Below the pieces are notes generated by a model. It made no database searches and had not been told where the DNA came from. It saw only the letters and a program-made list of their open reading frames with translations. Positions 17,330 through 27,826 of a stretch of 64,000 nucleotides of DNA are shown piece after piece (position 1 is the first letter of the stretch; each line of letters starts with the position of its first letter). This DNA is from Ahniella affigens (lineage in GTDB: Bacteria > Pseudomonadota > Gammaproteobacteria > Xanthomonadales > Ahniellaceae). The translations under genes were made by a program, and so were the position numbers. Where the stretch lies: the NCBI RefSeq assembly GCF_003015185.1, contig NZ_CP027860.1:4330501-4394500 (forward strand), in the 5' to 3' direction.

Positions 17330-18799
17330 TCAGCGATACTGGAAATAAGGCGACGCCAGCAACAACGCGCTGACTTCGATGATGGCAGCCATTCGCACAC
17401 TGCTCTTGACGGGCCGATCCACGGGCGCACTGCCGGCAACCAGGTTGATCAGTTGCTCCCGATCGGCCGGCGCCAAGCTACGTCGTAGCAGGCGCGTCGT
17501 CAGCGCATCGACAATCTGCGCTGGGGTTTGGACTGACACCGGAAGCAGACGCGACATCGATACCTCAATTGCCGCGCCGAACTGCCCTTCGACGGTTGCA
17601 ATCGCAAAGTTCCAGCGCGTCAGCACGGAGCTCGTGTTGGTCCAATAGCCCTGAACATCGGGGTATCCATTCGGAGCCGGCCAGTTGAACGGGATCTGAT
17701 TCAGCTCCGAAAGCACTTCGGTAACCACGCGATAAAACTGATTGCCGAGGCGCGCGCCCAACACGCGGATCACCGCGTTGACATACTCCGCCGGTCTTTT
17801 CATTTTGTTGTCCGCCGATGCGCGGAACTCGGCAGACCGGAACATCACCGACAGCACGGTCGGGATGTGGCCCTGACTGGACAAGAACGACGCCGCCATG
17901 GCATCGACCAGCGTCTGTGGGGGATTGTCGGAGACGAATCGGCGGGCGAGCTTGCGGCTGATGAACTGCGCCGTACTCGGATGTGCGGCCAGGCGCTCCA
18001 GCAGCAGATCGCCTTCGGACTCGCCAACGCCAGCCGGGTAGTCCTGGCCCAGCGCTACCTTTGCAGTGAAGTCATGCGCGAGTGAGCGGAACAGGAAGCG
18101 GATGTCCGCGCCGCCCGTGGTCGACGTGTTGAAACTCCAGCCGGTCAGAATGCGTGCGACCGCTTTGACATCGTCCTCGGTGTAACCCCCATCGACCCCG
18201 AGCGTATGCAACTCCATCAGCTCGCGCGCGTAGTTTTCGTTCGGGCCGGTGGCAACATTCGCGTAGTTGTCCAGGTAGTACAACATTGCCGGGCTGCGCG
18301 CGCTGGACTTCAACAGATCGACAAAGCGGCCCATCGCATGCTTGCGGACGACTTCGCGGTCATCTACGGTCTTGAACTGGCGCAGCGGCCCGTCAACCTG
18401 CTCGATGTTGAAATGATTGGTCCAGAACTCGACCATGATTTCGTAGAGCTGGCGGGGGCTGAAAATCTGCCGGATGTAGGCAGCGGCCCGAAGCTCGGCT
18501 ACCGCGACGGCTCCGCGGCCGTCGAGGCGAGCATCCTCGATCAACTGCAGGTTGGTCCAGGTCGTGGTGGGCAACGCGGTGCGGATCACGTTCTCGACCG
18601 CCGAATCGTCCAGCTCGGCGAAATTGAGCTGCTGGTTCAGCCAGCCGTCAAATCCGAGCTGGCTCGCAATAACCACATCGGCCTCGGTGGGACCAAAGGT
18701 CGTTCGATTCAGCAGATGCAATAGGTCGCCCGGCAACGGCAGACTGGCGTCCAGCTGCTTGGCCTCGGAAAACTGAAGCGTCCCAATATTGATGTCCAT
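17330..18799 (-). CDS. DUF1800 family protein
   Basis: A 489-residue DUF1800 protein, first gene of the pair with DUF1501. Family blocks visible are LLHLLNRTTFGPTEADV, EFWTNHFN, YLDNYAN followed by NENYARELMELHTLGVDGGY, RILTGWSF, and LARRFVSDNPP. It is largely helical and not clearly signal-peptide bearing, so export may depend on its Tat-exported partner (inference). The ATG at 18799 is preceded by GGAGG at 6 nt, which excludes a GTG/ATG further up at 18817. Function in the family is undetermined. Confidence 0.92.
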   Translation of the reverse strand: MDINIGTLQFSEAKQLDASLPLPGDLLHLLNRTTFGPTEADVVIASQLGFDGWLNQQLNFAELDDSAVENVIRTALPTTTWTNLQLIEDARLDGRGAVAVAELRAAAYIRQIFSPRQLYEIMVEFWTNHFNIEQVDGPLRQFKTVDDREVVRKHAMGRFVDLLKSSARSPAMLYYLDNYANVATGPNENYARELMELHTLGVDGGYTEDDVKAVARILTGWSFNTSTTGGADIRFLFRSLAHDFTAKVALGQDYPAGVGESEGDLLLERLAAHPSTAQFISRKLARRFVSDNPPQTLVDAMAASFLSSQGHIPTVLSVMFRSAEFRASADNKMKRPAEYVNAVIRVLGARLGNQFYRVVTEVLSELNQIPFNWPAPNGYPDVQGYWTNTSSVLTRWNFAIATVEGQFGAAIEVSMSRLLPVSVQTPAQIVDALTTRLLRRSLAPADREQLINLVAGSAPVDRPVKSSVRMAAIIEVSALLLASPYFQYR

Positions 18800-19017
18800 G
18801 CCTGCCTCCAACCGCACTACTGAATGAGAATTGCGCGATTATTGTGTTGCCGTGCCGTCCTGCCAGGCAACCACCCCGGTCGGGCCGAAACGCGGCAGAC
18901 TGTAAAGGTTCCGAACGCTCGTCGCGGGAAATGGTTGACATGTCATGGCAGACTTCAGCCAGTTTTGCTACAAAGCGGCGCCTGAATCGACAGGCAGCCT
19001 GCTCATGGAGGTCCAAA

Positions 19018-19329
19018 ATGCCACGTTTTTCGTCTTTTGTCCTAGGATTGACGCTCATTTCGGCACTGTCGCCGACCTACGCCGACACCCTGCTGATTGA
19101 GCGCCAGGAACGCGCCCAGGGCGTCATGCATCCGGCCAAGGGCATGCTGAAAAGCCAGGTCGAACAACAATACGGCGCGCCGGTCAGCAAGAGTGACCCG
19201 GTGGGCCAGCCGCCCATCAGCAAATGGGACTACGGCAGTTTCACGGTCTATTTCGAGAACGACCACGTGATCACCTCGGTCCTGAACAAGTCCTCTGCCC
19301 GCGAGCAGGGCCCGAAGCCGGCGCAATGA
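19018..19329 (+). CDS. Small secreted protein, unknown function
   Basis: A 103-residue protein with signal peptide MPRFSSFVLGLTLISALSPT-YADT. The mature part has MLKSQVEQQYGAP, then VGQPPISKWDYGSFTVYFENDHVITSV; I have the impression of similar short hypothetical proteins in other Gammaproteobacteria, with a BamE-like strand pattern, but no established role. The ATG at 19018 follows GGAGG by 6 nt. Its stop overlaps the aguA start as ATGA (19326-19329), so it is the first gene of the aguAB operon. Confidence 0.8.
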   Translation: MPRFSSFVLGLTLISALSPTYADTLLIERQERAQGVMHPAKGMLKSQVEQQYGAPVSKSDPVGQPPISKWDYGSFTVYFENDHVITSVLNKSSAREQGPKPAQ

Positions 19330-20361
19330 CGTCAGCTTCGACTGCGCGGTTCCCTGCGGAGTGGGAAGCTCAGGACGCCGTGCTGATTGCCTGGCCGCAT
19401 GCCGATACGGACTGGCGTGACAACCTGGCCGATGTCGAGTCGACTTATGTCGCACTCGTGCTGGCCATCACGCGGTTTCAGCGCTGCGTGATCGTGGTCG
19501 CCGACGCGCCATTGCGACAGCAGGTGGAGACACGCTTGGCGGGAGCCGGCGTCGATGCCAGCCGCATCAAGCTGGTCGAAGCCGAGTACGACGACACCTG
19601 GCTCCGCGATTCCGGCCCAATCACGTTGGTCACGGGCAGCGGCTTTGTCCTCAACGATTTCCGCTTCACGGGCTGGGGTGGCAAGTTTGGCGCGAGCCGC
19701 GATGACTTGCTGATTACCCGCCTGATTGAGCAAGGCGTGTTCCGGCAGGCGCACCACCGTCGCATCGACTTTGCGCTGGAAGGCGGCGCCATCGAGACGG
19801 ATGGCCACGGCAGTTTGCTGACCACGTTCATCTGCCTGCACCAACGCCACCCGCACCTGAGTCGCGAGCAATTGGTAGCGACGCTGTCGGAGGCGCTGGC
19901 AGTTGACCGCGTCATGATGCTCGAACACGGCGAATTGCAGGGCGACGACACCGATGCGCACATCGACACGCTCGCCCGCCTGACCGATGCGGAGACGATT
20001 GTCTATCAAGGCTGCGCCGACGCGACCGACCCGCACTATGCATCGCTCGCCGATATGGCCAGCGAGATTGCTGCGCTGAAAATGCGCGACGGCAAGCCGT
20101 ATCGGACATTCGCGCTGCCTTGGGCGCACGCCATCCACGATGCCGGCGGACGGCGGCTCGCGGCGTCTTATGCCAATTTTCTGATGATCAACGGGGCCGT
20201 ACTGTTGCCGGTGTATGGCGATCCTGCGGACGCCGAAGCCGTGCGCGTGCTGCAACAGGCTTGCCCGGACCGCGAGATCGTGCCGGTGCCGGCGCGCCCT
20301 CTGATCGAACAAAATGGCAGCTTGCATTGCATCACCATGCAGCTGCCGCGAGGAGTGTTGA

Positions 20362-20372
<11 letters not shown>
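19326..20372 (+). CDS. aguA: Agmatine deiminase
   Basis: A 348-residue member of the agmatine/peptidylarginine deiminase family, which converts agmatine to N-carbamoylputrescine and ammonia. Conserved blocks are FPAEWEAQDAVLIAWPH, YDDTWLRDSGPIT, FRFTGWGGKF, ALEGGAIETDGHGSLLTT and the catalytic Cys335 in GSLHCITMQLP near the C-terminus. The start ATG overlaps the stop of the previous gene. The next gene encodes the following enzyme of the pathway and overlaps by 11 bp, supporting the assignment. Confidence 0.94.
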
Positions 20373-21246
<874 letters not shown>

Positions 21247-21316
21247 AGCCGAGTCGCTTCAGCGGTCGGCCGGGGCAGCACGTATTTCACCCTGCTACCA
21301 TGGCGGATTCACCCTG

Positions 21317-21347
21317 CCCGCCGCAGTTTGCGGCGGGTGTCTTCTTG
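21317..21347 (+). terminator. Rho-independent terminator after aguB
   Basis: Stem CCCGCCGCA / TGCGGCGGG with loop GTT, followed by the T-rich TGTCTTCTTGTT. It ends only about 12 nt before the start of the next gene, so it closes the aguAB transcript and leaves that gene to its own or read-through transcription. Confidence 0.75.
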
Positions 21348-21358
21348 TTGAGGTTCGC

Positions 21359-22606
21359 TTGACCACTGAAAGCTCTGCTCCCGACGCAATCGTGCCCGAA
21401 ACCGATCCACTGCAGGGTCAGCCCATTCGGCGCGTCCAGCGCGACGGCACCGAGTTCGTGCTGCTCGGCACGGCCCACGTGTCGAAACGAAGCGCCGAAG
21501 CCGTCAGCGCACTCCTCGCACAGGAATCGTTTGACGCCGTGGCGGTCGAGCTCTGTCCGCATCGGGCCGATGCGCTCAAAAATCCAGATGCAATCGCGAG
21601 CATGGACTTGCTGCGGGTGCTGCGCGAAGGCAAAGCGGGCGTGATCGCTGCGGGTCTGGCGCTCGGCGCGTTCCAACGTCGCCTGGCCGATCAGTACGGC
21701 ATCGAGCCCGGTGCCGAGATGCGGCGTGCGCTCGATGAAGCCAAACACCGCAATTTGCCGGTCTGGCTGATTGACCGCGATGTTGGGTTGACGCTCCGCC
21801 GGGCACGGGCCGCGCTCGGCTTCTGGGCGCGCGCCGAAATGGCCTCCGGCTTGGTCGCGAGCCTGATCTCGACCGACGAAATCAGCGAGGAAGACGTCGA
21901 AAAGCTCAAAGAAGGCGACATGCTGCAGTCCACGTTCGCCGAGTTCGCGAAACAATCGGCGCCGCTTTATCGCGCAATGATCGAAGAGCGCGATCACTAC
22001 ATGGCAGCGCGTTTGCGAGAGGAAGCGGCCAAGTCGAGCGCGGCGCCAGCCAAAGTGCTGGTGGTCATTGGCGCCGGCCATCTGGCAGGCACCGAGACCG
22101 AATTGCAGGAGGCGAAGGCCGCGCCTGCCGAGATCATTGCGCCCGTCACGGCCGAACCCAAGCCCGGCTGGATCGCCAAGTGGATCGGCATCGCCTTGAC
22201 CGTGCTCGTCGTCGTGGGCTTCGGTTTTGCATTCATGCGTAGCGCGGATTTGGGTTGGGACTTGTTGCTGCAATGGGTACTGATTCTCGGCACGGGCGGT
22301 GCGATCGGCGCCGCGCTGGCCCTCGCGCATCCGCTCAGCATTGTGATTGCGTTCCTTGTATCGCCGCTGACACCGTTTCATCCGGCACTCAGCTCCGGCA
22401 TGTTTTCCGGCGCATTCGAACTCTGGCTGCACAAGCCGACTGTCGCCGATTTCCAGCGCCTGCGCGATGATGTGCGCGAGCTCAAGGGCTGGTGGCGCAA
22501 TCGCGTCTCACGCGTGTTCGTCGCATTCTTTCTCACCAACCTCGGCACCGCGATTGCGTTCTACGTTGCGACGGCGCGATTGGGCACCGCGTTTCTGCCG
22601 GACTGA
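21359..22606 (+). CDS. TraB/PrgY family membrane protein
   Basis: A 415-residue protein of the TraB/PrgY (Tiki/EreA-related) family. The N-terminal domain has VLLGTAHVSKRSAEAV, VAVELCPHRADAL and, further on, VVIGAGHLAGTE; the HVS and GAGH histidines and nearby acidic residues are the probable metal-site residues of the superfamily. The C-terminal third has four or five hydrophobic helices (about 275-415). Enterococcal PrgY limits pheromone activity; the role in proteobacteria is not established. Start is TTG at 21359 with GAGG 7 nt upstream, and no better ATG exists nearby. Confidence 0.85.
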   Translation: MTTESSAPDAIVPETDPLQGQPIRRVQRDGTEFVLLGTAHVSKRSAEAVSALLAQESFDAVAVELCPHRADALKNPDAIASMDLLRVLREGKAGVIAAGLALGAFQRRLADQYGIEPGAEMRRALDEAKHRNLPVWLIDRDVGLTLRRARAALGFWARAEMASGLVASLISTDEISEEDVEKLKEGDMLQSTFAEFAKQSAPLYRAMIEERDHYMAARLREEAAKSSAAPAKVLVVIGAGHLAGTETELQEAKAAPAEIIAPVTAEPKPGWIAKWIGIALTVLVVVGFGFAFMRSADLGWDLLLQWVLILGTGGAIGAALALAHPLSIVIAFLVSPLTPFHPALSSGMFSGAFELWLHKPTVADFQRLRDDVRELKGWWRNRVSRVFVAFFLTNLGTAIAFYVATARLGTAFLPD

Positions 22607-22624
22607 TCAGCGCAATACGACTAC

Positions 22625-23500
22625 GTGTTGCAGGCGGGCCTTCAGGCCCGAACCTATCTTGCTGCAAGATCCATTCGCGGCTGAAGCCGCTCCCACAAAA
22701 ACCATCGTTCCAAACCACACTTGCGGCAAGGTCGGTTGCCTTTTTGTAGGAGGGCCTTCAGGCCCGAACCAGTCTCGCCGCAAGATCCATTCGCGGCTGA
22801 AGCCGCTCCCACAAAAACCACCGCCTTGAACCATTCTTGCCGCAAGATCACCTACTGCTTGTAGGAGGGCCATAAGGCCCGAACCAATCTTGCCGCAAGA
22901 CCCATTCGCGGCTGAAGCCGCTCCCACAAAACCCTTGTTCCAAACCACACTTGCGGCAAGGTCGGTTGCCTTTTTGTAGGAGGGCCTTCAGGCCCGAACC
23001 AGTCTTGCCGCAAGATCCATTCGCGGCTGAAGCCGCTCCCACAAAAACCATCGTTCCAAACCACACTTGCGGCAAGGTCGGTTGCCTTTTTGTAGGAGGG
23101 CCTTCAGGCCCGAACCAGTCTCGCCGCAAGATCCATTCGCGGCTGAAGCCGCTCCCACAAAACCATTGTTCCAAACCACACTTGCGGCAAGGTCGGTTGC
23201 CTTTTTGTAGGAGGGCCTTCAGGCCCGAACCAGTCTTGCCGCAAGACCCATTCGCGGCTGAAGCCGCTCCCACAAAAACCAGTGTTCCAAACCACACTTG
23301 CGGCAAGGTCGGTTGCCTTTTTGTAGGAGGGCCATAAGGCCCGAACCAGTCTTGCCGCAAGATCCATTCGCGGCTGAAGCCGCTCCCACAAAAACCCTTG
23401 TTCCAAACCACACTTGCGGCAAGGTCGGTTGCCATTTTGTAGGAGGGCCTTCAGGCCCGAACCAAGCTCGCCGCAAACCCAAATTCGCAGCCAAAAGCCA
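22625..23500. repeat. Array of eight 115-bp repeats with two palindromes per unit
   Basis: Seven full units begin with TGTAGGAGGGCC at 22745, 22860, 22975, 23091, 23206, 23322 and 23438, spaced 115 or 116 bp; a first degenerate unit starts near 22625 and the last is cut. Each holds a GGGCCTTCAGGCCC palindrome, a GCGGCTGAAGCCGC palindrome before CTCCCACAAAA, and a TTGCGGCAAGG segment. Some copies have CATAAGG in place of CTTCAGG with the palindrome broken or shifted. Frames open across it only translate the repeat. It fills the whole space between the TraB and the next gene. Confidence 0.95.
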
Positions 23501-23529
23501 ATCCCGGAAGCGCTCGGCGCAAACCTCAA

Positions 23530-24369
23530 TTATGGTGACCCAATGGCCACATCCCGGACTTTCAAGCCCGAGGTGTGCCGTGTCACGACGAGCGACACCG
23601 CCTCGGCTTGACGACTCGGAATCGCAACGTGCACCCAGCCCAGATCCGCGTCGCTCAATTGCTCCATATCCGTTTGGACCTCAAATACGTCGGCCGAGAC
23701 CGGAAAGACCTCAGCACCAAACAACCTTTCAAACGCTTCACGCAAATGCTCCGGACCCGGCGCGCAATGCCCGGGTGCGAGCATCGCATGGGCGGCCGAC
23801 CACTGCCGGTCGAGCAGCAAATGGACAAATGAACTCGCCACCGCCGCCGCCTGCTCGGCATCGGTCTCAGCGCGCATGGGCATCGCCGCGCGCGCATGCT
23901 GACGGCGTGCGCGGGCACGCGCCAACGACGAAATCACGCTGCCCGTTTCCGATGTTGCATCGTGATCTTCCCATTCGACCACCCGAACAAGCGATGCTCG
24001 CGACAATTGGCTCGGAACCCGACCGTCAGCCTTGACGCCGCAGCGCTCGATCGCTGCCCTCGCCGCATCGTCGTAAACAGACCCGAACAGCCCCTGAAAT
24101 GCCGCGATTGCACGATGCCAATCGCCCAGACTTTCGAGCACCAATGCCTTGGAGAAGCGATGCCCAAGATCGTCGGGGTCGATCATCGCCGCAAAATCGT
24201 AGTAGTCGAGGGCAGCGGACAAATGCCCCCGATGCATCATCATTCCGGGACAGCCAGGCATGGCCACCCAGTCGGGTCCGCCGACGAGCTCTACCGGCTT
24301 TTTGCCAGCTGTTTCGTATCGATTTGCCAGAGCGGTCATCGCCGCCGCCGCGCGCGTTCGCGTGTTCAT
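23530..24369 (-). CDS. Hypothetical protein with TPR-like and NTF2-like pattern
   Basis: A 279-residue cytoplasmic protein; I do not recognise the family. Residues about 45-115 have a TPR-like helix pair (GHLSAALDYYDFAAMIDPDD, FSKALVLESLGDWHRAIAAFQ). Residues about 175-270 (AAVASSFVHLLLDRQWSAAHAML, then a sheet-rich end) resemble the size and order of an NTF2-like domain; both readings are inference. The ATG at 24369 has GGGAG about 9 nt upstream. It ends at the edge of the 115-bp repeat array. Confidence 0.7.
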   Translation of the reverse strand: MNTRTRAAAAMTALANRYETAGKKPVELVGGPDWVAMPGCPGMMMHRGHLSAALDYYDFAAMIDPDDLGHRFSKALVLESLGDWHRAIAAFQGLFGSVYDDAARAAIERCGVKADGRVPSQLSRASLVRVVEWEDHDATSETGSVISSLARARARRQHARAAMPMRAETDAEQAAAVASSFVHLLLDRQWSAAHAMLAPGHCAPGPEHLREAFERLFGAEVFPVSADVFEVQTDMEQLSDADLGWVHVAIPSRQAEAVSLVVTRHTSGLKVRDVAIGSP

Positions 24370-24565
24370 GATCGGTTCTCCCGTTGCCCTGCGCCGAGAT
24401 TCTACGAACCTCGATCAAACCTAACGTCGAGAAATCTTGCAGGCGCCCGAGAATCCGGTCATCCGCGCGTAACGCGTGTAAATTGGATTGGGGGAACGCT
24501 CACGCTTGCCCCCTCAGAACACCCTGCACACCTGCCGCTGACCCGGCGTGTTTTGACCGATGCCC

Positions 24566-26794
24566 CTAGTCGCATCCGTTGCCTTCGAAACCGTCAGCGT
24601 AAAGCCGCGTGTGCATCAGGGGATAGGCGAACAGGCCGACCTGGGTGGTAGTAAGCGGGGCCAACGTATTCATGGAGCCGCCGACGAGCACGCGCTCGCC
24701 CTGTTCCAGGACTGCGTTTGCCGCATCCGGCACCAACGGCGCAAATTCCGGATCGATCGCGTTGATGCCCCCATCGAGCATGAGACGAAACAGGTTCTGT
24801 CGCGGCAAACCGGCCACAGAATCGAACGCGCCCGCAATCATCAGCCCGTCGCGACTCCACGCCATCGACCGAACCGGGCCATTCAGCGCCGGATCGAATG
24901 AACCCTGGAATTGACCGGTCACGGCATTCACACGCGCAAAATACGGCGCTGGCGCGCCATTCACGCTCTGGAATTGCCCTCCGAGATAGAGCCGATCCAG
25001 CGGTCCTCGTTGAATCGTATGCACACCGCTGTCGGTGTTGGCGGTAAACGCGGCCTGCAGATGCATCGAGGCACCTGGTTGCAGCTTGGCGATGAATGCG
25101 CGCTCGGCACCCGCGATCACCGAAAACTCGCCCCCCACGTACAGACCGTCGCACGTTTTCAGCAGCGTACGCACCTCGCCATCTGCCGAGACAATCCAAG
25201 GCGTCACGGTTCCCGAGAAATCAAACTCGGCAAGATTGAGCCGTGTCGTACCCGATGGTCCGACCGAATTGAAACTACCGCCAACCCGTATCGTTTGATT
25301 TGCTTCGTCCAGCACAATCGCATTGACGTTTGGCGTCGCAGAACCTCGGGGATGTGCGGCAAACGTCGAATCTACGACGCCGTCGACAGAAAGACGTGCG
25401 AGACTGAGCATCTGAATGTCGGAGACCCGACGAAACGTGCCGCCGATGAATAGATCGGTCGCGGTTGCCGCAAGTGCATGCACGACGCCGTCTGCGTTCG
25501 GCGCGAACGAAGGTACCAGCGCACCGGTTGAATCGAGGCGGAGAACGCCCTGTCGACGCACCGGCGGCACTTCGCCGCGGACGCGCGTGAAGCGTCCGCC
25601 AACAAAAGTGCCGCCTTCTGGTGCCGGCGCCAGGGCATGCACTTCGCCGCGATGTTCGGCGTAGATTGGCCATTGTGTGGCCAAAGCGCCCGTTGTGCGA
25701 TCGAGCAAGGTCGCGCCTGGCGAATAGCCACCGCCAGCCCCGACGAAGTCACCCACCGCCAGAACACGATCAGGCGCTAATTCCATTCCCGCCATTGCGA
25801 AATTGCCGCCGAGCAAGTTCGGATCGAATCCCGTGTCGATATCGGCTGTTGCCTTGTCGATACGAGCGAGACGCTCGATTGGATGGCCGTCGATCTGCGT
25901 GAACGGTCCGCTAAAGTACACGTGGGTCGCCGTCACATCGAGGCTGGTGACGCAGCCATGCGTGAGGTTGACTGACCAGTCATCGCGCGCCCCCGTGTCA
26001 GGATCGACGCGGGCCAGAAAATCAAGAAAGCAGCCGGCAGCGTAAATCTTGCCTCCGTCTGCAACCAACTCTATGACGGTCGACGAAAAATCTGGCGCCC
26101 AAGCGTGCAGCGCTCCGGTGTTGGCATCAATTCGGGCCGCTCGCTGCCGTGCCGCTCCTGCAAACTGGGTGAAATATCCGCCGATGTAGAGCCGGTCGCC
26201 GGAGACCAGCAGTTCGGTGATGCTGCTGTTCATCTGCGGTGCAAACCCGGGTAGCAGTGCGTTAGTACCAAGGTCGATCTTGGCAAAGTTGACTTGCGCG
26301 GTCGCGCCAACTTGGATGAACTGCCCGCCTATGAACAGGCCGCTTGGATGTACCGCAAGCGCCGAAAAGCTATAGCTCGTCGATGAGCCGAAATTCGGAT
26401 CGAAGGATGCCAGCGCGCCGCTGGCGAGCGAGACTTCGGCGAGGCCTTGACGCGCCACACCATTGACAGCCGTGAACCGGCCCGCCAAGAACAGCCGATC
26501 CCCCGACAATGCCATGTCGTCAACGATGCCCGTCACCGATACCTGCCACCCGGCATCAATGCTGCCGCTCGGCAACAGCTTGCCCATACTCGCGTGTTCC
26601 TGGTCCCCCAGGAAGCGGAACCCTCCGGCGATGATCGCCCCGCCATCGCCGGTTCGAAGCGCCGCCGTACCGGTCCCGAAATCGCGCAAGTCCAGTTGGG
26701 GCACTGGCAGTGGCGTCGGCGACTGCGCAAGCGCAGCGGTGCAACAGAACGAGACCAGCATCCAGCAAGCGGATCGAAAGAATCGCTGCAACAT
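24566..26794 (-). CDS. Secreted delta-60-repeat (beta-propeller-type) protein
   Basis: A 742-residue exported protein with signal peptide ending in AALAQS. The mature part is built of about 12-14 repeats of 45-60 residues, each with a core such as LFLAGRFTAVNGVARQGLA, LYIGGYFTQFAGAARQRAA or LFIGGTFRRVSDIQMLSLAR, followed by D-x-x-T/S-G-A/x-L-x-x-F-D/A-P. This is the delta-60 repeat (DUF5122) pattern of secreted beta-propeller proteins. A C-terminal DGFEGNGCD end is typical of extracellular proteins of this group. Ligand unknown. Starts ATG at 26794. Possibly a cell-surface or secreted binding protein. Confidence 0.83.
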   Translation of the reverse strand: MLQRFFRSACWMLVSFCCTAALAQSPTPLPVPQLDLRDFGTGTAALRTGDGGAIIAGGFRFLGDQEHASMGKLLPSGSIDAGWQVSVTGIVDDMALSGDRLFLAGRFTAVNGVARQGLAEVSLASGALASFDPNFGSSTSYSFSALAVHPSGLFIGGQFIQVGATAQVNFAKIDLGTNALLPGFAPQMNSSITELLVSGDRLYIGGYFTQFAGAARQRAARIDANTGALHAWAPDFSSTVIELVADGGKIYAAGCFLDFLARVDPDTGARDDWSVNLTHGCVTSLDVTATHVYFSGPFTQIDGHPIERLARIDKATADIDTGFDPNLLGGNFAMAGMELAPDRVLAVGDFVGAGGGYSPGATLLDRTTGALATQWPIYAEHRGEVHALAPAPEGGTFVGGRFTRVRGEVPPVRRQGVLRLDSTGALVPSFAPNADGVVHALAATATDLFIGGTFRRVSDIQMLSLARLSVDGVVDSTFAAHPRGSATPNVNAIVLDEANQTIRVGGSFNSVGPSGTTRLNLAEFDFSGTVTPWIVSADGEVRTLLKTCDGLYVGGEFSVIAGAERAFIAKLQPGASMHLQAAFTANTDSGVHTIQRGPLDRLYLGGQFQSVNGAPAPYFARVNAVTGQFQGSFDPALNGPVRSMAWSRDGLMIAGAFDSVAGLPRQNLFRLMLDGGINAIDPEFAPLVPDAANAVLEQGERVLVGGSMNTLAPLTTTQVGLFAYPLMHTRLYADGFEGNGCD

Positions 26795-26970
26795 GATTTG
26801 TGCTCCTGGCTGTGCGAACTCAACGTGCTACACGATCTCGGCAATGATTCGTTCGGCGATTTACAACCGCTACGCGGATTTTGCCGAGCGAATCGATCAT
26901 TCGTTCGGCGCGATTCGGTGACCGCAGACCACATACTCGTTCATGGATAGATGCGTAAGAGAATGCAGGA

Positions 26971-27114
26971 CGCAATAAGCGCAGCGCATTGCGCCGCAAA
27001 ACCCCCCTAAGTCTTGACGACGCGGAGCCGCAGTCGCGTCAGACTTGCTCCTGTCGAGAGCGGATCGCCAATCCATTCGAAACCCACAATCGGCGCAACA
27101 CGCTGCGCCTATTG
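26971..27114. repeat. Inverted pair of REP-like palindromes
   Basis: Two 23-nt arms, 26973-26995 and 27092-27114, are reverse complements with three mismatches (core GCGCAGCG). Each arm is itself palindromic (first: CGCAAT-GCGC-GCGC-ATTGCG). This is the arrangement of a REP doublet. It occupies the middle of the 382-bp gap between the delta-60 protein and the next gene; nothing else is seen in that gap apart from presumptive promoters. Confidence 0.65.
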
Positions 27115-27177
27115 CCCCCTGCAAACTTGTAGGTGCGGGCTAGGCATGCTCGGCACCAAGCCCGCACATCAGCGGAC

Positions 27178-27609
27178 TTACAGCGGAAAACCGACTGTTC
27201 CAAGACCGCATTGGCTTACGGCATAACTTCGTTCCGTCGGCCACCACAGATGGCGCTCACCCGTCTCCGTGTTGACGTAGTAAAAGCCGGCCTTGACGTA
27301 ATAAGCGCGGGCGAACAGACCGCCGTAGCCATAGGAATCGTAGTAAGCCGTGTCACCTGTTTGCGAGTACGGCATCCACGCGTTGCCGTAGGGTTCCCAC
27401 GACCAGCTCAGCACGTTCGAATCATAGGGCAACACGTAGGCGGCGCAGATGCCGTCATACTGCGAACCCAAGTGCTCACACCCGCAGATCACCGTTGCAT
27501 CCGGGTTGGTGATGTGACGATACTCGAACACTGGCGCCGATTGCGCCGACGCGGCGAGTCCAACCAAAGCCAATATTGGTCCTGCAACAAAGCGTGCGAT
27601 TGTTTTCAT
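27178..27609 (-). CDS. Small secreted aromatic-rich protein, unknown function
   Basis: A 143-residue protein with signal peptide MKTIARFVAGPILALVGLAA-SAQS. The mature part has four cysteines (ICGCEHL, GICAAY, SQCGLG), suggesting disulfides, and is rich in Tyr and Trp (SWSWEPYG, YYDSYGYGG, AYYVKAGFYYVN, HLWWPTERSY). I do not recognise the family. The ATG at 27609 follows TGGAG by about 7 nt. It marks the left edge of the accessory island. Confidence 0.7.
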   Translation of the reverse strand: MKTIARFVAGPILALVGLAASAQSAPVFEYRHITNPDATVICGCEHLGSQYDGICAAYVLPYDSNVLSWSWEPYGNAWMPYSQTGDTAYYDSYGYGGLFARAYYVKAGFYYVNTETGERHLWWPTERSYAVSQCGLGTVGFPL

Positions 27610-27826
27610 CGGGCTACTCCAAAGTGGATCGTCAAAGTAATGCCGGGGCTGCGATCGACTGCGAACGAGTTAACCGGCAACAGATTCACGCGAAATCGCA
27701 CGAGCCAAATGATCACGCCTTGCGATGCGCTTCGATTGGCATCCACGACAAGTTGGCGACAAGGTTACGCTGATCATGGCCGTCAGTTCTTCAACGATGC
27801 GAATGGCGCTGACGTTCCTGGAAGAA

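Noticed and set aside
22625-23500. Possible CRISPR array
   Set aside because: The units are 115-116 bp and identical over almost their whole length; there are no unique spacers and no cas genes.
22607-23529. Overlapping minus- and plus-strand frames rich in WFGPEGPPT-type repeats
   Set aside because: They are only translations of the 115-bp repeat array and have no start signal or family character.
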